Below are positions 47,575 through 58,592 of a DNA stretch of 64,000 nt, piece after piece. The notes under the pieces were generated by a model, which worked only from the letters and a program-made list of their open reading frames with translations, ran no database searches and was not told the DNA's origin. Source of the DNA: Marinicella sp. (lineage in GTDB: Bacteria > Pseudomonadota > Gammaproteobacteria > Xanthomonadales > Marinicellaceae); NCBI GenBank assembly GCA_028284365.1, contig JANQRW010000042.1:1-64000 (forward strand), written 5' to 3'. A program made the position numbers and the translations under genes. The number at the start of each line of letters is the position of its first letter. Position 1 is the stretch's first letter.

Positions 47575-50166
47575 ATGAACAGTGCTTATCGCAAAAAATT
47601 ACCTGAAACAGATTTGGATTACTTTGATACCCGAGAGGCCGTCGAAGACATAACAGCGGGGGCATTTAATGAACTGCCTTTTACAGCTAAGGTTTTAGCA
47701 GAAAACCTGGTGAGAAAATGTCCACCTGAAAATTTAGATGCCAGTTTGCGTCAGATCATAGAACGTCGCCGGGATTTGGATTTCCCTTGGTTTCCTGCGC
47801 GTGTGGTGTGCCATGATATTTTGGGTCAAACAGCCTTTGTTGATTTGGCCGGTTTACGTGATGCCATTGCCGAAAAAGGTGGTGATCCAGCACAAATTAA
47901 CCCAGTGGTGCCTACGCAATTGATTGTTGACCATTCTTTAGCAGTAGAACATGCTGGCTATGAAAAAGACGCTTTTGCCAAAAACAGGGCGATTGAAGAT
48001 CGCCGCAATGCCGATCGATTCAGATTCATTAACTGGTGTAAAACCGCTTTCAAAAACGTCAATGTGGTGCCACCTGGTAATGGCATCATGCACCAAATTA
48101 ATTTAGAGCGCATGTCTCCTGTGATCCAAGCACGTGATGGCGTGGCTTTTCCAGATACCTTGGTCGGTACCGACTCGCACACACCGATGGTCGATGCATT
48201 AGGTGTGATTGCTGTTGGTGTGGGCGGCTTAGAAGCTGAATCTGTTATGTTGGGTCGTGCTTCATACATGCGGTTACCAGATATTATTGGCGTGGAGATG
48301 GTTGGTAAGCCTCAGCAGGGCATCACCAGTACCGACATTGTTTTGGCTTTGACTGAATTTTTGCGTAACGAGAAAGTGGTATCCAGTTACTTGGAATTTT
48401 ATGGTGAAGGTGCCGATGCACTGACTTTGGGCGACCGTGCTACCATTTCCAACATGACACCGGAGTTTGGTGCGACGGCGGCGATGTTTTATATTGATCA
48501 ACAAACCATTGATTACCTGACCTTAACTGGTAGAGATGTAGCACAGATTAAACTGGTTGAGCAGTATGCAAAACAAGCGGGCTTGTGGGCTGACCAAATG
48601 ACTCAAGCAAAATATGAGCGGGTGTTGACCTTTGATTTGGCAGCGGTGGGTCGCAATATTGCTGGTCCATCTAACCCACATGCCAAAGTGGCAGTCACCG
48701 ATTTAGCTGACAAGGGCATCACCGGTGATTACAGCAGTGAAGATGGCCTGATGCCAGATGGTGCTTGTATCATTGCAGCGATCACCAGTTGTACCAACAC
48801 ATCTAACCCTAAAAACATGATTGCTGCTGGCCTGATCGCGCGCAACGCCAATCGTTTGGGCCTGACCCGAAAGCCTTGGGTTAAAACATCTCTGGCGCCG
48901 GGTTCTAAAGCCGTGACTTTGTATTTGGAGGAAGCTGAGTTGTTACCTGAGTTGGAACAATTGGGTTTTGGGGTGGTGGCTTATGCCTGTACTTCTTGTA
49001 ACGGTATGAGTGGCGCCTTGGACCCAAAAATCAAACAAGAAATTTTAGACAGGGATCTGTATTCAACAGCGGTACTTTCAGGTAATAGGAATTTTGATGG
49101 TCGGATTCACCCACATGCTGACCAAGCCTTTTTGGCCTCGCCGCCACTGGTGGTGGCTTATGCCATAGCTGGTTCGATTCGTTTTGATATTGAAAAAGAT
49201 GTGTTAGGCATTGATCAAGAAGGCAACGAAATTCACCTGAAAGACATCTGGCCCTCTGATGAAGAGGTCAATGCGGTGATCAAAGCCAGTGTTAAACCTG
49301 AACATTTCAGTCAAGTCTACGAGCCGATGTTTAATCTGCAGGAAATGCTCAATAAGAAAACCAACCCTTTGTATGATTGGGACGTGCGTTCCACCTACAT
49401 CCAAAGACCACCGTATTGGGAAGGTGCTTTGGCCAAAGAACGCACCATGCGCGGTATGCGCCCTCTGGCTGTGCTGGGTGATAACATCACCACAGATCAT
49501 TTGTCACCTTCTAACGCCATTCAGTTATCCAGTGCAGCAGGCGCTTATTTGCACAAAATGGGTTTGCCAGAGGAGGATTTTAATTCCTACGCCACGCACC
49601 GCGGAGATCACTTGACGGCACAAAGAGCCACCTTTGCTAACCCGAAGTTATTGAATGAGATGGTGCTTGATGAAAAGGGTGAGGTCATTCAGGGCTCGCT
49701 TGCCAGGCTTGAGCCAGAGGGCAAACAAATGCGTATGTGGGAAACCATTGAAACTTACATGGAACGTGAACAGCCGTTGATCATTGTTGCGGGCGCTGAT
49801 TACGGCCAGGGTTCATCCCGCGACTGGGCCGCCAAGGGTGTGCGCTTAGCTGGTGTGGAAGTGATTGTGGCCGAGGGTTTCGAGCGCATTCACCGCACTA
49901 ATTTAATTGGTATGGGTATATTGCCGCTGGAATTTACAGGTGGCGAAACCCGCAAAACCTACAACATCGATGGCACCGAAACTTATGACGTGCAAGGCGA
50001 GATTGCACCAGGTACCCAAATGCAAGTGATCATGACCCGCAAAAACGGTGAGATAGCCACCATTCCGGTTAAATCAAGATTAGATACCGCTGAAGAGGTA
50101 TTGATTTATGAAGCCGGCGGTGTGCTACAGCGTTTTGCCAATGATTTTTTGGCAGGAAATGATTAA
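47575..50166 (+). CDS. acnD: Fe/S-dependent 2-methylisocitrate dehydratase AcnD
   Basis: AcnD-type N-terminus MNSAYRKKLPETDLDYFDTREAVEDI; aconitase motifs VGTDSHTPMVDALGVIAVGVGG, ACTSCNGMSGALDP, GADYGQGSSRDWAAKG. Confidence 0.92.
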   Translation: MNSAYRKKLPETDLDYFDTREAVEDITAGAFNELPFTAKVLAENLVRKCPPENLDASLRQIIERRRDLDFPWFPARVVCHDILGQTAFVDLAGLRDAIAEKGGDPAQINPVVPTQLIVDHSLAVEHAGYEKDAFAKNRAIEDRRNADRFRFINWCKTAFKNVNVVPPGNGIMHQINLERMSPVIQARDGVAFPDTLVGTDSHTPMVDALGVIAVGVGGLEAESVMLGRASYMRLPDIIGVEMVGKPQQGITSTDIVLALTEFLRNEKVVSSYLEFYGEGADALTLGDRATISNMTPEFGATAAMFYIDQQTIDYLTLTGRDVAQIKLVEQYAKQAGLWADQMTQAKYERVLTFDLAAVGRNIAGPSNPHAKVAVTDLADKGITGDYSSEDGLMPDGACIIAAITSCTNTSNPKNMIAAGLIARNANRLGLTRKPWVKTSLAPGSKAVTLYLEEAELLPELEQLGFGVVAYACTSCNGMSGALDPKIKQEILDRDLYSTAVLSGNRNFDGRIHPHADQAFLASPPLVVAYAIAGSIRFDIEKDVLGIDQEGNEIHLKDIWPSDEEVNAVIKASVKPEHFSQVYEPMFNLQEMLNKKTNPLYDWDVRSTYIQRPPYWEGALAKERTMRGMRPLAVLGDNITTDHLSPSNAIQLSSAAGAYLHKMGLPEEDFNSYATHRGDHLTAQRATFANPKLLNEMVLDEKGEVIQGSLARLEPEGKQMRMWETIETYMEREQPLIIVAGADYGQGSSRDWAAKGVRLAGVEVIVAEGFERIHRTNLIGMGILPLEFTGGETRKTYNIDGTETYDVQGEIAPGTQMQVIMTRKNGEIATIPVKSRLDTAEEVLIYEAGGVLQRFANDFLAGND

Positions 50167-50171
50167 GTTAT

Positions 50172-52073
50172 ATGAAATTATCAAAGCACGAAATAAAAGA
50201 CATCATACAACGACTCCAAAATGGAGATGCCATACCGGAAGATTATAAATACAAACTCTTTCCCACAAAACAGAAAGAGTATGAACTGGTGTATGGTGGC
50301 AAGATGCGAAAGGAAGATATTCTTGCCAATGAAGATGGCGTATTTCCTGTACCTCTACAGGTAGAAAAAGTATTAAACGGAGAAAGAAAGAGCTGGGATA
50401 ATGACTGGAAAAACATCATTGCCTTTGGCGACAATCTTCAATTTCTAAAAACCATACACGAAAACAAAGACCCGCTGATCAAGAATAAGGTGAAAGGAAA
50501 GGTTAAGCTGATCTATATTGACCCACCTTTTGCGAGTGAAACAGATTATCAGGCCTCAGGCGGACAAAAAGCCTATGTCGACAAAGCGAAAGGTTCTGAA
50601 TTTATTGAATTCATAAGAAGAAGATTAATACTTGCTAAAGAACTTTTAAGTTCAGATGGAAGCATTTTTGTTCATTTGGATTGGAAAAAAGGGCATTATA
50701 TAAAGATTTTATTGGATGAAATTTTTGGCGAAAAAAACTTCATAAATGAAATTATTTGGTATTACAACGACAAGTTTGCCACAGGCGGAAAATCTTTAGA
50801 CAAGAATCACGATATAATCTATAGGTATAGAAATACTAAGGACTTTATAGGCAATGAAATAAGAATACAAAAAGAAAGAACAACTAAAAGAGCTTTAAGA
50901 AAAAAAGTTGATGGCAAAACAGTCAATGTATTAGATGAAGATGGTAATAAAATATATGTTGAATACAATGACAAAGTAATTGATGATGTTTGGCAAATTC
51001 CACGAACTCTATCAAGTAATGAGTCCATTGATTATCCAACTCAAAAGAAAGAAAATTTAATCGAAAGAGTTCTTCGGTATGGTTCTAATGAAGGTGATTT
51101 AATTTTTGACTTCTTTTGTGGCTCAGGTACATCAGCAGCCGTAGCCGAAAAACTCAACCGTAAATGGATCACCTGTGATATTGGCAAACTCTCTTTCTAC
51201 ACCGTACAAAAACGGATACTCAATATTGAAAAAAGCAAGTCATTGGATAACCCTAAAAAGAAATATGGAAAACTGGCTAAGAGTTTTGTCACGGTAAATA
51301 CAGGAGCCTATGATTTAGAAAAAGTATTCAAACTACAACAAGAAGAATACACCCATTTCGTACTCAACCTGTTTGAAGTTGAACCCATCAGAAAGACTAT
51401 TGGCGGGATAAAGATTACCGGAGAACGCAAAGATGGGTATTATGCTTTGGTATGGCCCTATTGGGATTTCAAAGATGCAGCTGTAGATGTGGAGTACTTG
51501 GAAAACCTGCATTCACATATTGGCAAAAAAGCGGGAGATAGGTTGTACATTATTGCTCCTGCCAGTTATGTGGATTTCATTAGCGATTATTACGAAATCG
51601 GTAAAGTACGGTACTACTTTTTAAAGGTACCTTACCACATTATAAAGGAATTGCATAAAGTTCAATTCAAGAAATTCAGACAGCCGCAAAGCAAAAACAA
51701 TGTCAATGATCTGGATGATGCGGTTGGCTTTCATTTTATGAAACAACCCGATGTGCTCACCAAAGTAAAGAAGATCAAAAAGAATGTGAGCATAACAATA
51801 GAGAAGTTTTTATCTGATTTCAGTGAAGATGACAAAGGAGAAGATTTGGAAAATTTTGAAAGCCTGGCAATGGTGCTACTGGATAAAGATTTTGACGGTC
51901 AGGCATTTGATATGGACGCGTATTACTTTGCAGAAGACCTGTTATCAAAAGATGATGCTACTGAAAAGGTATCATTGCCTGCAATCTCTAAAGATGAATG
52001 CGGTACAAAACTGATGATCATTTATGTAGATATATTTGGCAATGAGTTTAAAGAAGTATTCGAGATAAAATAG
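50172..52073 (+). CDS. type III-like restriction-modification DNA methyltransferase (Mod)
   Basis: IYIDPPFASETDY precedes LIFDFFCGSGTSAAVAEKLNRKWITCDIG (beta-class order). Confidence 0.85.
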   Translation: MKLSKHEIKDIIQRLQNGDAIPEDYKYKLFPTKQKEYELVYGGKMRKEDILANEDGVFPVPLQVEKVLNGERKSWDNDWKNIIAFGDNLQFLKTIHENKDPLIKNKVKGKVKLIYIDPPFASETDYQASGGQKAYVDKAKGSEFIEFIRRRLILAKELLSSDGSIFVHLDWKKGHYIKILLDEIFGEKNFINEIIWYYNDKFATGGKSLDKNHDIIYRYRNTKDFIGNEIRIQKERTTKRALRKKVDGKTVNVLDEDGNKIYVEYNDKVIDDVWQIPRTLSSNESIDYPTQKKENLIERVLRYGSNEGDLIFDFFCGSGTSAAVAEKLNRKWITCDIGKLSFYTVQKRILNIEKSKSLDNPKKKYGKLAKSFVTVNTGAYDLEKVFKLQQEEYTHFVLNLFEVEPIRKTIGGIKITGERKDGYYALVWPYWDFKDAAVDVEYLENLHSHIGKKAGDRLYIIAPASYVDFISDYYEIGKVRYYFLKVPYHIIKELHKVQFKKFRQPQSKNNVNDLDDAVGFHFMKQPDVLTKVKKIKKNVSITIEKFLSDFSEDDKGEDLENFESLAMVLLDKDFDGQAFDMDAYYFAEDLLSKDDATEKVSLPAISKDECGTKLMIIYVDIFGNEFKEVFEIK

Positions 52074-54647
52074 ATGGAAGAAATAAAGCGATATAAAACA
52101 TCTGACCTTGTACTAAAGGTAAACCGGAATTATGATCCGGAAGTATTGCCTTTGCAAGACTGGGAACGATATATAGATATATTGGTCAATGGCAGGCAGT
52201 ATCAAAAAGAAGCCATACAAAATGCGATTATTTATTTGGCTTCCGGCCTTTACAAGAATACCATACAACTGGTCGAAGAAAACTGGAAGGACAGTAAAAA
52301 TGTAGAACTAAAAAACCGTTTTGGCAATTTAGAAGAATTTAAGAAACACCTTCAATTACCCACCAAATTGTCTGCAACCGTTGACCTTGCCACAGGAACC
52401 GGAAAGAGTTATGTTATCTATGGCATCGCTCAAATAATGCTTGGCTTAGGATTGGTGGACAGGGTTTTGGTATTATGCCCATCCTTAACCATAGAAGATG
52501 GATTGACAGAAAAATTTACCCTGCTGAGTTCAGATAGCAAACTGTTGAAAGCCATACCTGAAAATGCTAAATGGAAAAACCCATCCATCAAGTCAGCCAA
52601 TGTTACCATCAAAGAAGGTGATATATGTATTGAGAATATACACGCTGCCTATGAAACCACTGGTTCATCAATAAAAGACAGCTTCAAAGGAAACGGACAA
52701 CGGACGCTTGTACTCAATGATGAAGCTCACCACATTTACAATAAGGTGGAAGGACGATCGGCCACTGGTAAGAGCATCAAAAAATGGAAGGAGTTTTTAC
52801 TCAATCCAGAATTTGGCTTTCAGCATATACTTGGCTTTACCGGAACGGCTTATATCGATGACGAATATTTTACGGATGTTATATACAGATACTCACTACG
52901 CCAAGCCGTGGATGACAAAATGGTGAAAATGGTGGATTACGTGAGTAAAGATGATGACCTTGAAAAGAACATTAAGTTTCAGAAAATATACGATAACCAT
53001 AAGCAGAATAAGGACCATTACAGAAAAGTTAAGCCGTTAACAATTTTGGTGACCAAGGACATAAAAAATGCAAAGCGGTTAACATCCGATCTAAAGGAGT
53101 TTTTACAAAAACAAGAGAGCTTGTCCGAAGATGAAGTAGATGAAAAAGTACTCATTGTTACCTCCCATAATCACCATAAAGCCAATATCGCAAAGCTGAA
53201 AGAAGTAGATGAAGACACCAATTCGACTGAATGGATTGTTTCCGTTTCGATGCTTACCGAAGGGTGGGATGTAAAAAATGTGTTTCAAATTGTACCGTGG
53301 GAAGATCGGGCATTTAATTCCAAGCTACTTATTGCTCAGGTTCTTGGTCGTGGTTTGAGAGTCCCGTTGGAATACCAAAGCCCACAAGCCAAAGTGCGAA
53401 TCTTCAATCATGATGCGTGGAGTAGAAATATTAAGGGTTTGGTTGATGAAATTTTGGAAATAGAAAAAAAACTGTACTCAGCCCCACTTCAAAACAGCGA
53501 TCGTTCAAAACATCATTTTAATCTTCATCATATTAATTATGATAAACAAGTAGTCAGTATGAAGAAATCTGAGGATCACGATATCTTCGATTACACAAAA
53601 GGGTACATAAACCTTGTTGCTCAAACCACTCAAAGTGAAAAAGAGACTGAGTACACAAACCTGGAGGGAAAAATTGATTCCAAAAGAACCTTAATTCAAT
53701 ACAATACCCACACTATCAATGAAATAGTGAATAAAATTTTCAATGAATTAAAGGTTCGAGAGTGGGAAGGAAAGTACTTGAAGTTGCCTACAGGCAGTTA
53801 TTCAAAGCAAAATTTGCCATCAAAAGATGATGTCAGAAAAGTCATAAGGCTTTCTATGGATCGGGTTGGGATTAAGGGAGATCGTCTAGTCGAAAGTAAT
53901 AAATATAAAATTGAAAGCAGCTTCAGTACCCTCTTACGTAAAGCCAGTAGAACTGCAAGTTACAAGAAAAATGCTGAAAATCCGTTTCCAGTAAGAACTA
54001 ACGAAATGAATAAAGAGAGTTTTGCAGTGGGCAATGTTAGAAACAATCAGACTGTATTTTATTCGAGTGACTATCAAGATGAGCTTGAAGAAAGCAACTT
54101 AGAGTTAATGAAAGCAGTCATTGATGATGAAAGTTTGCCAAGAAGCGCATCGATAGAAGTTAATAAATTTCTGTTTAAGACCCCTGTTAACATGGTTTTT
54201 ACTAATGGAGAACCGGAAAGGAATTTTATAAAAGGTATTTGTGAGCAAAACAATGCTGAAAAAATAGAAAGCTGGATAAAGTCTCGTGATGTAAATTTTT
54301 ATTCCATTGAATACACGCTCACTTTAGGAAGAAAACATACCAAAACGCAGTCTTTTAATCCTGACTTCTTTATTAAACTTATTAATGGTGAGACTCTGCA
54401 TTATATTGTAATAGAGATTAAATCAGATGAAGATATCAGTGAAGAAAATCAGGCAAAACTAAAGTACGGACTTCAACACTTCAAAGATTTAAATACAGAA
54501 CTTCAAAATCTGAAGATTAAAGAAAAATATCATTTTCATTTTTTAAGCCCATGTTCCTATGATGTATTCTTTGAGTATTTAAGGGATGGAAGATTGATTG
54601 AATATGAATTTGTAAGTGTGATAGAAGATAAACTGCAATCAGAATAA
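52074..54647 (+). CDS. type III-like restriction endonuclease/helicase (Res)
   Basis: LATGTGKSYVIYGIAQ, LNDEAHH, GFTGTAYIDDEY, MLTEGWDVKNVFQIVPWEDRAFNSKLLIAQVLGRGLR; C-terminal FNPDFFI...YIVIEIKSDED. Confidence 0.88.
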   Translation: MEEIKRYKTSDLVLKVNRNYDPEVLPLQDWERYIDILVNGRQYQKEAIQNAIIYLASGLYKNTIQLVEENWKDSKNVELKNRFGNLEEFKKHLQLPTKLSATVDLATGTGKSYVIYGIAQIMLGLGLVDRVLVLCPSLTIEDGLTEKFTLLSSDSKLLKAIPENAKWKNPSIKSANVTIKEGDICIENIHAAYETTGSSIKDSFKGNGQRTLVLNDEAHHIYNKVEGRSATGKSIKKWKEFLLNPEFGFQHILGFTGTAYIDDEYFTDVIYRYSLRQAVDDKMVKMVDYVSKDDDLEKNIKFQKIYDNHKQNKDHYRKVKPLTILVTKDIKNAKRLTSDLKEFLQKQESLSEDEVDEKVLIVTSHNHHKANIAKLKEVDEDTNSTEWIVSVSMLTEGWDVKNVFQIVPWEDRAFNSKLLIAQVLGRGLRVPLEYQSPQAKVRIFNHDAWSRNIKGLVDEILEIEKKLYSAPLQNSDRSKHHFNLHHINYDKQVVSMKKSEDHDIFDYTKGYINLVAQTTQSEKETEYTNLEGKIDSKRTLIQYNTHTINEIVNKIFNELKVREWEGKYLKLPTGSYSKQNLPSKDDVRKVIRLSMDRVGIKGDRLVESNKYKIESSFSTLLRKASRTASYKKNAENPFPVRTNEMNKESFAVGNVRNNQTVFYSSDYQDELEESNLELMKAVIDDESLPRSASIEVNKFLFKTPVNMVFTNGEPERNFIKGICEQNNAEKIESWIKSRDVNFYSIEYTLTLGRKHTKTQSFNPDFFIKLINGETLHYIVIEIKSDEDISEENQAKLKYGLQHFKDLNTELQNLKIKEKYHFHFLSPCSYDVFFEYLRDGRLIEYEFVSVIEDKLQSE

Positions 54648-55663
54648 TGAAGTCAAGCCATTCATCAGGAAAAAACAACTTCCTCCTTTATCGCAATGTT
54701 GAAGGTGATGTAAAAGTAGATGTATTGTTAAAAGATGAAACCATTTGGCTTACTAATAACCAAATGGCTGAGTTGTTTGGTATTGATAAAAGTGGGATTT
54801 CCCGTCATATCAAAAATATTTTTGATACCGGTGAGTTACAGGAAACGGCAACTGTTGCAAAATTTGCAACAGTTCAACAAGAAGGCAGCAGGAAGGTTAC
54901 TCGCCAACTGGAATTTTATAATCTGGACATGATCATTTCGGTGGGTTATCGGGTCAATTCGATTCGTGGCACACACTTTAGAATTTGGGCAACTCAACAA
55001 CTAAAAGAGTTAATCATCAAAGGTTTTGTTCTGAATAATGACAAGCTCAAAGAGCCGGACAATCCGTTTGGCAAGGATTATTTTGATGAACTGCTGGAAC
55101 AAATCAGAGACATTCGCTCCAGTGAAAAACGCTTTTACCGCAAAATCACTGATATCTATGCTTTGGCCGTAGACTATGAACCGAAAGCCAGTGAAACCCA
55201 AGAATTTTTTAAAGTGGTTCAGAACAAATTGATATTTGCAGCGACTGGAAGCACGGCAGCTGAGGTTATAGCCCAAAGAAGCGATGCCAACAAAGATAAT
55301 ATGGGGTTGACTACTTGGAAAGGAAGCAAAGTCAGAAAGCAGGATGTGACTGTATCCAAAAACTATTTAAATAAGCAGGAGCTTGATATCTTAAATCGGA
55401 TTGTCACTATGTATCTGGATTACGCTGAACTACAGGCTCAAAATCACCGACAAATGTTTATGAAAGACTGGCGGGAAAAGCTGGATGTATTTTTACAGTT
55501 CAATGAGCAAGAAATATTGCAAAATGCAGGTAAAGTCAGTAAAAAAATAGCTGATCAACTAGCAGAAGAAAAGTACCAAGCATTTAACAAAAACCGTTTA
55601 ATTAAAAGTTCCATAGAACTTGATGATATCGACAAAGCCATCAAGCAATTGAAAGATCAGTGA
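54647..55663 (+). CDS. RhuM-family protein
   Basis: ETIWLTNNQMAELFGIDKSGISRHIKNIFDTGEL...LDMIISVGYRVNSIRGTHFRIWATQQLKELIIKGF. Confidence 0.9.
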   Translation: MKSSHSSGKNNFLLYRNVEGDVKVDVLLKDETIWLTNNQMAELFGIDKSGISRHIKNIFDTGELQETATVAKFATVQQEGSRKVTRQLEFYNLDMIISVGYRVNSIRGTHFRIWATQQLKELIIKGFVLNNDKLKEPDNPFGKDYFDELLEQIRDIRSSEKRFYRKITDIYALAVDYEPKASETQEFFKVVQNKLIFAATGSTAAEVIAQRSDANKDNMGLTTWKGSKVRKQDVTVSKNYLNKQELDILNRIVTMYLDYAELQAQNHRQMFMKDWREKLDVFLQFNEQEILQNAGKVSKKIADQLAEEKYQAFNKNRLIKSSIELDDIDKAIKQLKDQ

Positions 55664-55798
55664 GTGAAAAATCATAACAAAAACAGGACAAGAGCAACAT
55701 TGAAAAGGTATTCAAAATTGGGCTAATAAACACAATGAGTTTTTGCTTGAGTTGGGCTTATGATCTTTACCTGTCAACAGAGTAGAAGAAACAAAAAA

Positions 55799-56980
55799 AT
55801 GAAACATAAACCACAAATTAAAATCCCAGCCACTTACATGCGTGGTGGTACGTCGAAAGGTGTCTTTTTTAAACTGGATGATTTACCTGAATTCGCTCAA
55901 GTGGCTGGTGAGTACCGTGATCAGTTGTTGTTGCGGGTGATTGGTAGTCCTGATCCTTACCGGAAACAAACCGATGGTATGGGTGGAGCAACTTCCAGTA
56001 CCAGTAAAACGGTGATTTTATCTAAAAGCAGCGAGCCTGGGCATGATGTTGATTATTTGTTTGGGCAAGTGGCCATCGATAGAGCATTTGTGGACTGGAG
56101 TGGTAATTGTGGTAACTTAACAGCAGCGGTGGGCTCTTTCGCGATCAGTAATGATCTGGTTGATCGCTCTCGTATTCCGGATAATGGCACGGCTGTGGTG
56201 CGCATCTGGCAGGCAAACATCAAAAAAACCATCGTTGCACATATACCCATCACCAATGGCGAGGTGCAAGAAACAGGTGATTTTGAATTGGATGGTGTGA
56301 CTTTCCCGGCTGCGGAGGTAAAAATTGATTTTGTTGATCCAGTGGGTGATGCGGCGATGTTTCCAACAGGCCAACTGGTTGATGAGTTGGGTGTGCCTGG
56401 AGTAGGTACTTTTCCTGTAACTATGATTGCTGCTGGTATTCCAACCATATTCCTTAATGCTGCTGATATTGGTTTCAAAGGCACGGAATTACAGGGTGAT
56501 ATCAATGGTGATGCCAAAGTTTTAGCAATGTTTGAGACAATACGCGCTCATGGTGCGGTGAAAATGGGTTTGATTGATACAGTTGAAGAAGCTGCCAGCA
56601 GACAACACACGCCTAAAGTGGCGATTGTTGCACCGCCTGAAGCATACGCATCCTCTTCTGGTAAAGCAATTGTGGCCACAGACATTAATTTAAATGTGCG
56701 AGCTTTATCAATGGGTTTACTGCACCATGCCATGATGGGGACAGCAGCCGTAGCCATTGCCACGGCTGCATCAATCCCAGGAACTTTGGTCAATTTGGCA
56801 GCTGGCGGTGGTGAGCGTGAGGAAGTTCGCTTTGGTCATCCATCTGGTACTTTGAAGGTAGGTGCGGAAGTTGGCCAAATTAACGGTGAGTGGAAAGCAC
56901 AAAAAGTCAGTATGAGTCGCAGTGCCAGAAGGTTAATGGTCGGAGAGGTATTCGTACCCGGTGGTGCACTGCCTAATTAG
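55799..56980 (+). CDS. prpF: AcnD-accessory protein PrpF
   Basis: PATYMRGGTSKGVFFKLDDLPE...DPYRKQTDGMGGATSSTSKTVIL...DWSGNCGNLTAAVG. Confidence 0.93.
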   Translation: MKHKPQIKIPATYMRGGTSKGVFFKLDDLPEFAQVAGEYRDQLLLRVIGSPDPYRKQTDGMGGATSSTSKTVILSKSSEPGHDVDYLFGQVAIDRAFVDWSGNCGNLTAAVGSFAISNDLVDRSRIPDNGTAVVRIWQANIKKTIVAHIPITNGEVQETGDFELDGVTFPAAEVKIDFVDPVGDAAMFPTGQLVDELGVPGVGTFPVTMIAAGIPTIFLNAADIGFKGTELQGDINGDAKVLAMFETIRAHGAVKMGLIDTVEEAASRQHTPKVAIVAPPEAYASSSGKAIVATDINLNVRALSMGLLHHAMMGTAAVAIATAASIPGTLVNLAAGGGEREEVRFGHPSGTLKVGAEVGQINGEWKAQKVSMSRSARRLMVGEVFVPGGALPN

Positions 56981-58425
56981 GCAGAGATGCCGATGCGGTT
57001 ACGGCCTTTGGCTTTGGCCTGATACAACAACTGATCAGCCCGTTCCAAACAGCTTAAGATGGACTCTTCTGTTTGTAATTGTGCCACCCCAAAACTACAG
57101 GTTAATTCAGCACCATGATTAAATGAGTGATTTTTCATGTGGTTCTGGATGCCTATACAAAGGGTTTTGGCATCGGTTAATTCAGAGGGTTGTTTCATGA
57201 TGACAAATTCTTCCCCACCCCAGCGACATACAATCTCATCATTTGGGCAACAAAGCTTTAACAATTTTGCAAACTCTCTTAATACCTGGTCACCAACAAC
57301 ATGACCATATTCATCGTTGATTTCTTTAAACCAATCTAAATCGATAAAAATCAGACACAATGGTTGGCCTTTTTGTTTGAAATCCTGGTTGCTTATTAAA
57401 TGATTGAAATAATGTCGATTGTATAAGTGGGTTAAACCATCTTGCTGACTGATTTTTTGTAAATCGGCATTGGTTCTAAGCAGTTGGTGCTGGAGGTCAT
57501 TGAGTTGGTGGTTTTTAGTGGTGAGGTGATGGTTGTAGCGTTTAACACTGAAATACCTGACGAGAATCAGGGTAAACAAAAACAGAGCACCAATAGTCAG
57601 TTGCCAAATCAGCTTGTAATTGGTGTTGTCGATGATTTTGACATCGTTCCAGCGGTTGTAAATTTCAAAATGCTGATCTCTGGTCATGGCACTCAGAGCT
57701 TGATCAATGTTTTGTAAGATCGCTTCATGACCTTTGCTAACACCCATGCGTAAATAATCATCAGGTCCACCCCAGCCAGCAATTTTTAATTCAGCTAAGC
57801 CCAAATTTTGAATGTGATTGTTAACTGAGTGTACTGAACCAACAAATAAGTCCACTTCACCACTGGCCACTGCGATCAGCCCAGCTAATTCGTTCTCAAA
57901 GACAACGGTGTTGATTTGAGGGTGATTTTTGGCTATGTATTCAGTGATGCGATAGCCTGCAGTCACGCCCAAAGTGCGGTTACCGATATTCTCAAAGCTT
58001 TGCATGAAAGGTTGTTCAATGTCTGAAATTAAAAAATTAGGTGATGAGAAATAGATTTTGGAAAAGTCCATGAATGTAGCGCGTTCTGCTGAGTGGTTCA
58101 ACATCGGTAAAACCAAGCATTTTCCTTGCTTGATGAAGTTGATGGATTGTTGCCAGCTTTTTGTTTCAACCAATTGAAATTGATAGGTGGTGTTGTCATT
58201 CAGGTATTGGATGTAATCTGCGGATAAACCGATGTGCTTGCCATCTTGTATGGCTTCATAGGGTAACCAGCTGGGATCAATGCAGTAAGGCACATGCGTT
58301 TGTGCCAACACATCAGAAAAAAGGCAGTAAAATAATAAAACACTCAGTTGAGTCTTCAGCAGCCCTTTGACACGCTGAAGCTCAATACACACACGACACA
58401 TGACATCAGCATACCTCAGATACAT
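56977..58425 (-). CDS. diguanylate cyclase with N-terminal periplasmic SBP-type sensor
   Basis: SBP_bac_3-like N-terminus, TM segment, GLTHLYNRHYFN...CRWGGEEFVIM (GGEEF). Confidence 0.9.
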   Translation of the reverse strand: MYLRYADVMCRVCIELQRVKGLLKTQLSVLLFYCLFSDVLAQTHVPYCIDPSWLPYEAIQDGKHIGLSADYIQYLNDNTTYQFQLVETKSWQQSINFIKQGKCLVLPMLNHSAERATFMDFSKIYFSSPNFLISDIEQPFMQSFENIGNRTLGVTAGYRITEYIAKNHPQINTVVFENELAGLIAVASGEVDLFVGSVHSVNNHIQNLGLAELKIAGWGGPDDYLRMGVSKGHEAILQNIDQALSAMTRDQHFEIYNRWNDVKIIDNTNYKLIWQLTIGALFLFTLILVRYFSVKRYNHHLTTKNHQLNDLQHQLLRTNADLQKISQQDGLTHLYNRHYFNHLISNQDFKQKGQPLCLIFIDLDWFKEINDEYGHVVGDQVLREFAKLLKLCCPNDEIVCRWGGEEFVIMKQPSELTDAKTLCIGIQNHMKNHSFNHGAELTCSFGVAQLQTEESILSCLERADQLLYQAKAKGRNRIGISA

Positions 58426-58592
58426 GGTGTAATGATTTACATTATGGCTTTCAGATGAATAAAACTGTTATTTTGTTTGGCTACATGAACTTTTTTTGTT
58501 CTAAAAGAGCAAAAAGTGAAAAATTTTGTCATTGACATGTGTATGTCATAATGCGTGGGTAAAAGATCGGTTAAAGACAAATCAGGCTTGTT

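Noticed and set aside
47958-49615. ORFs on either frame overlapping acnD
   Set aside because: Shadow ORFs of a conserved aconitase-family gene.
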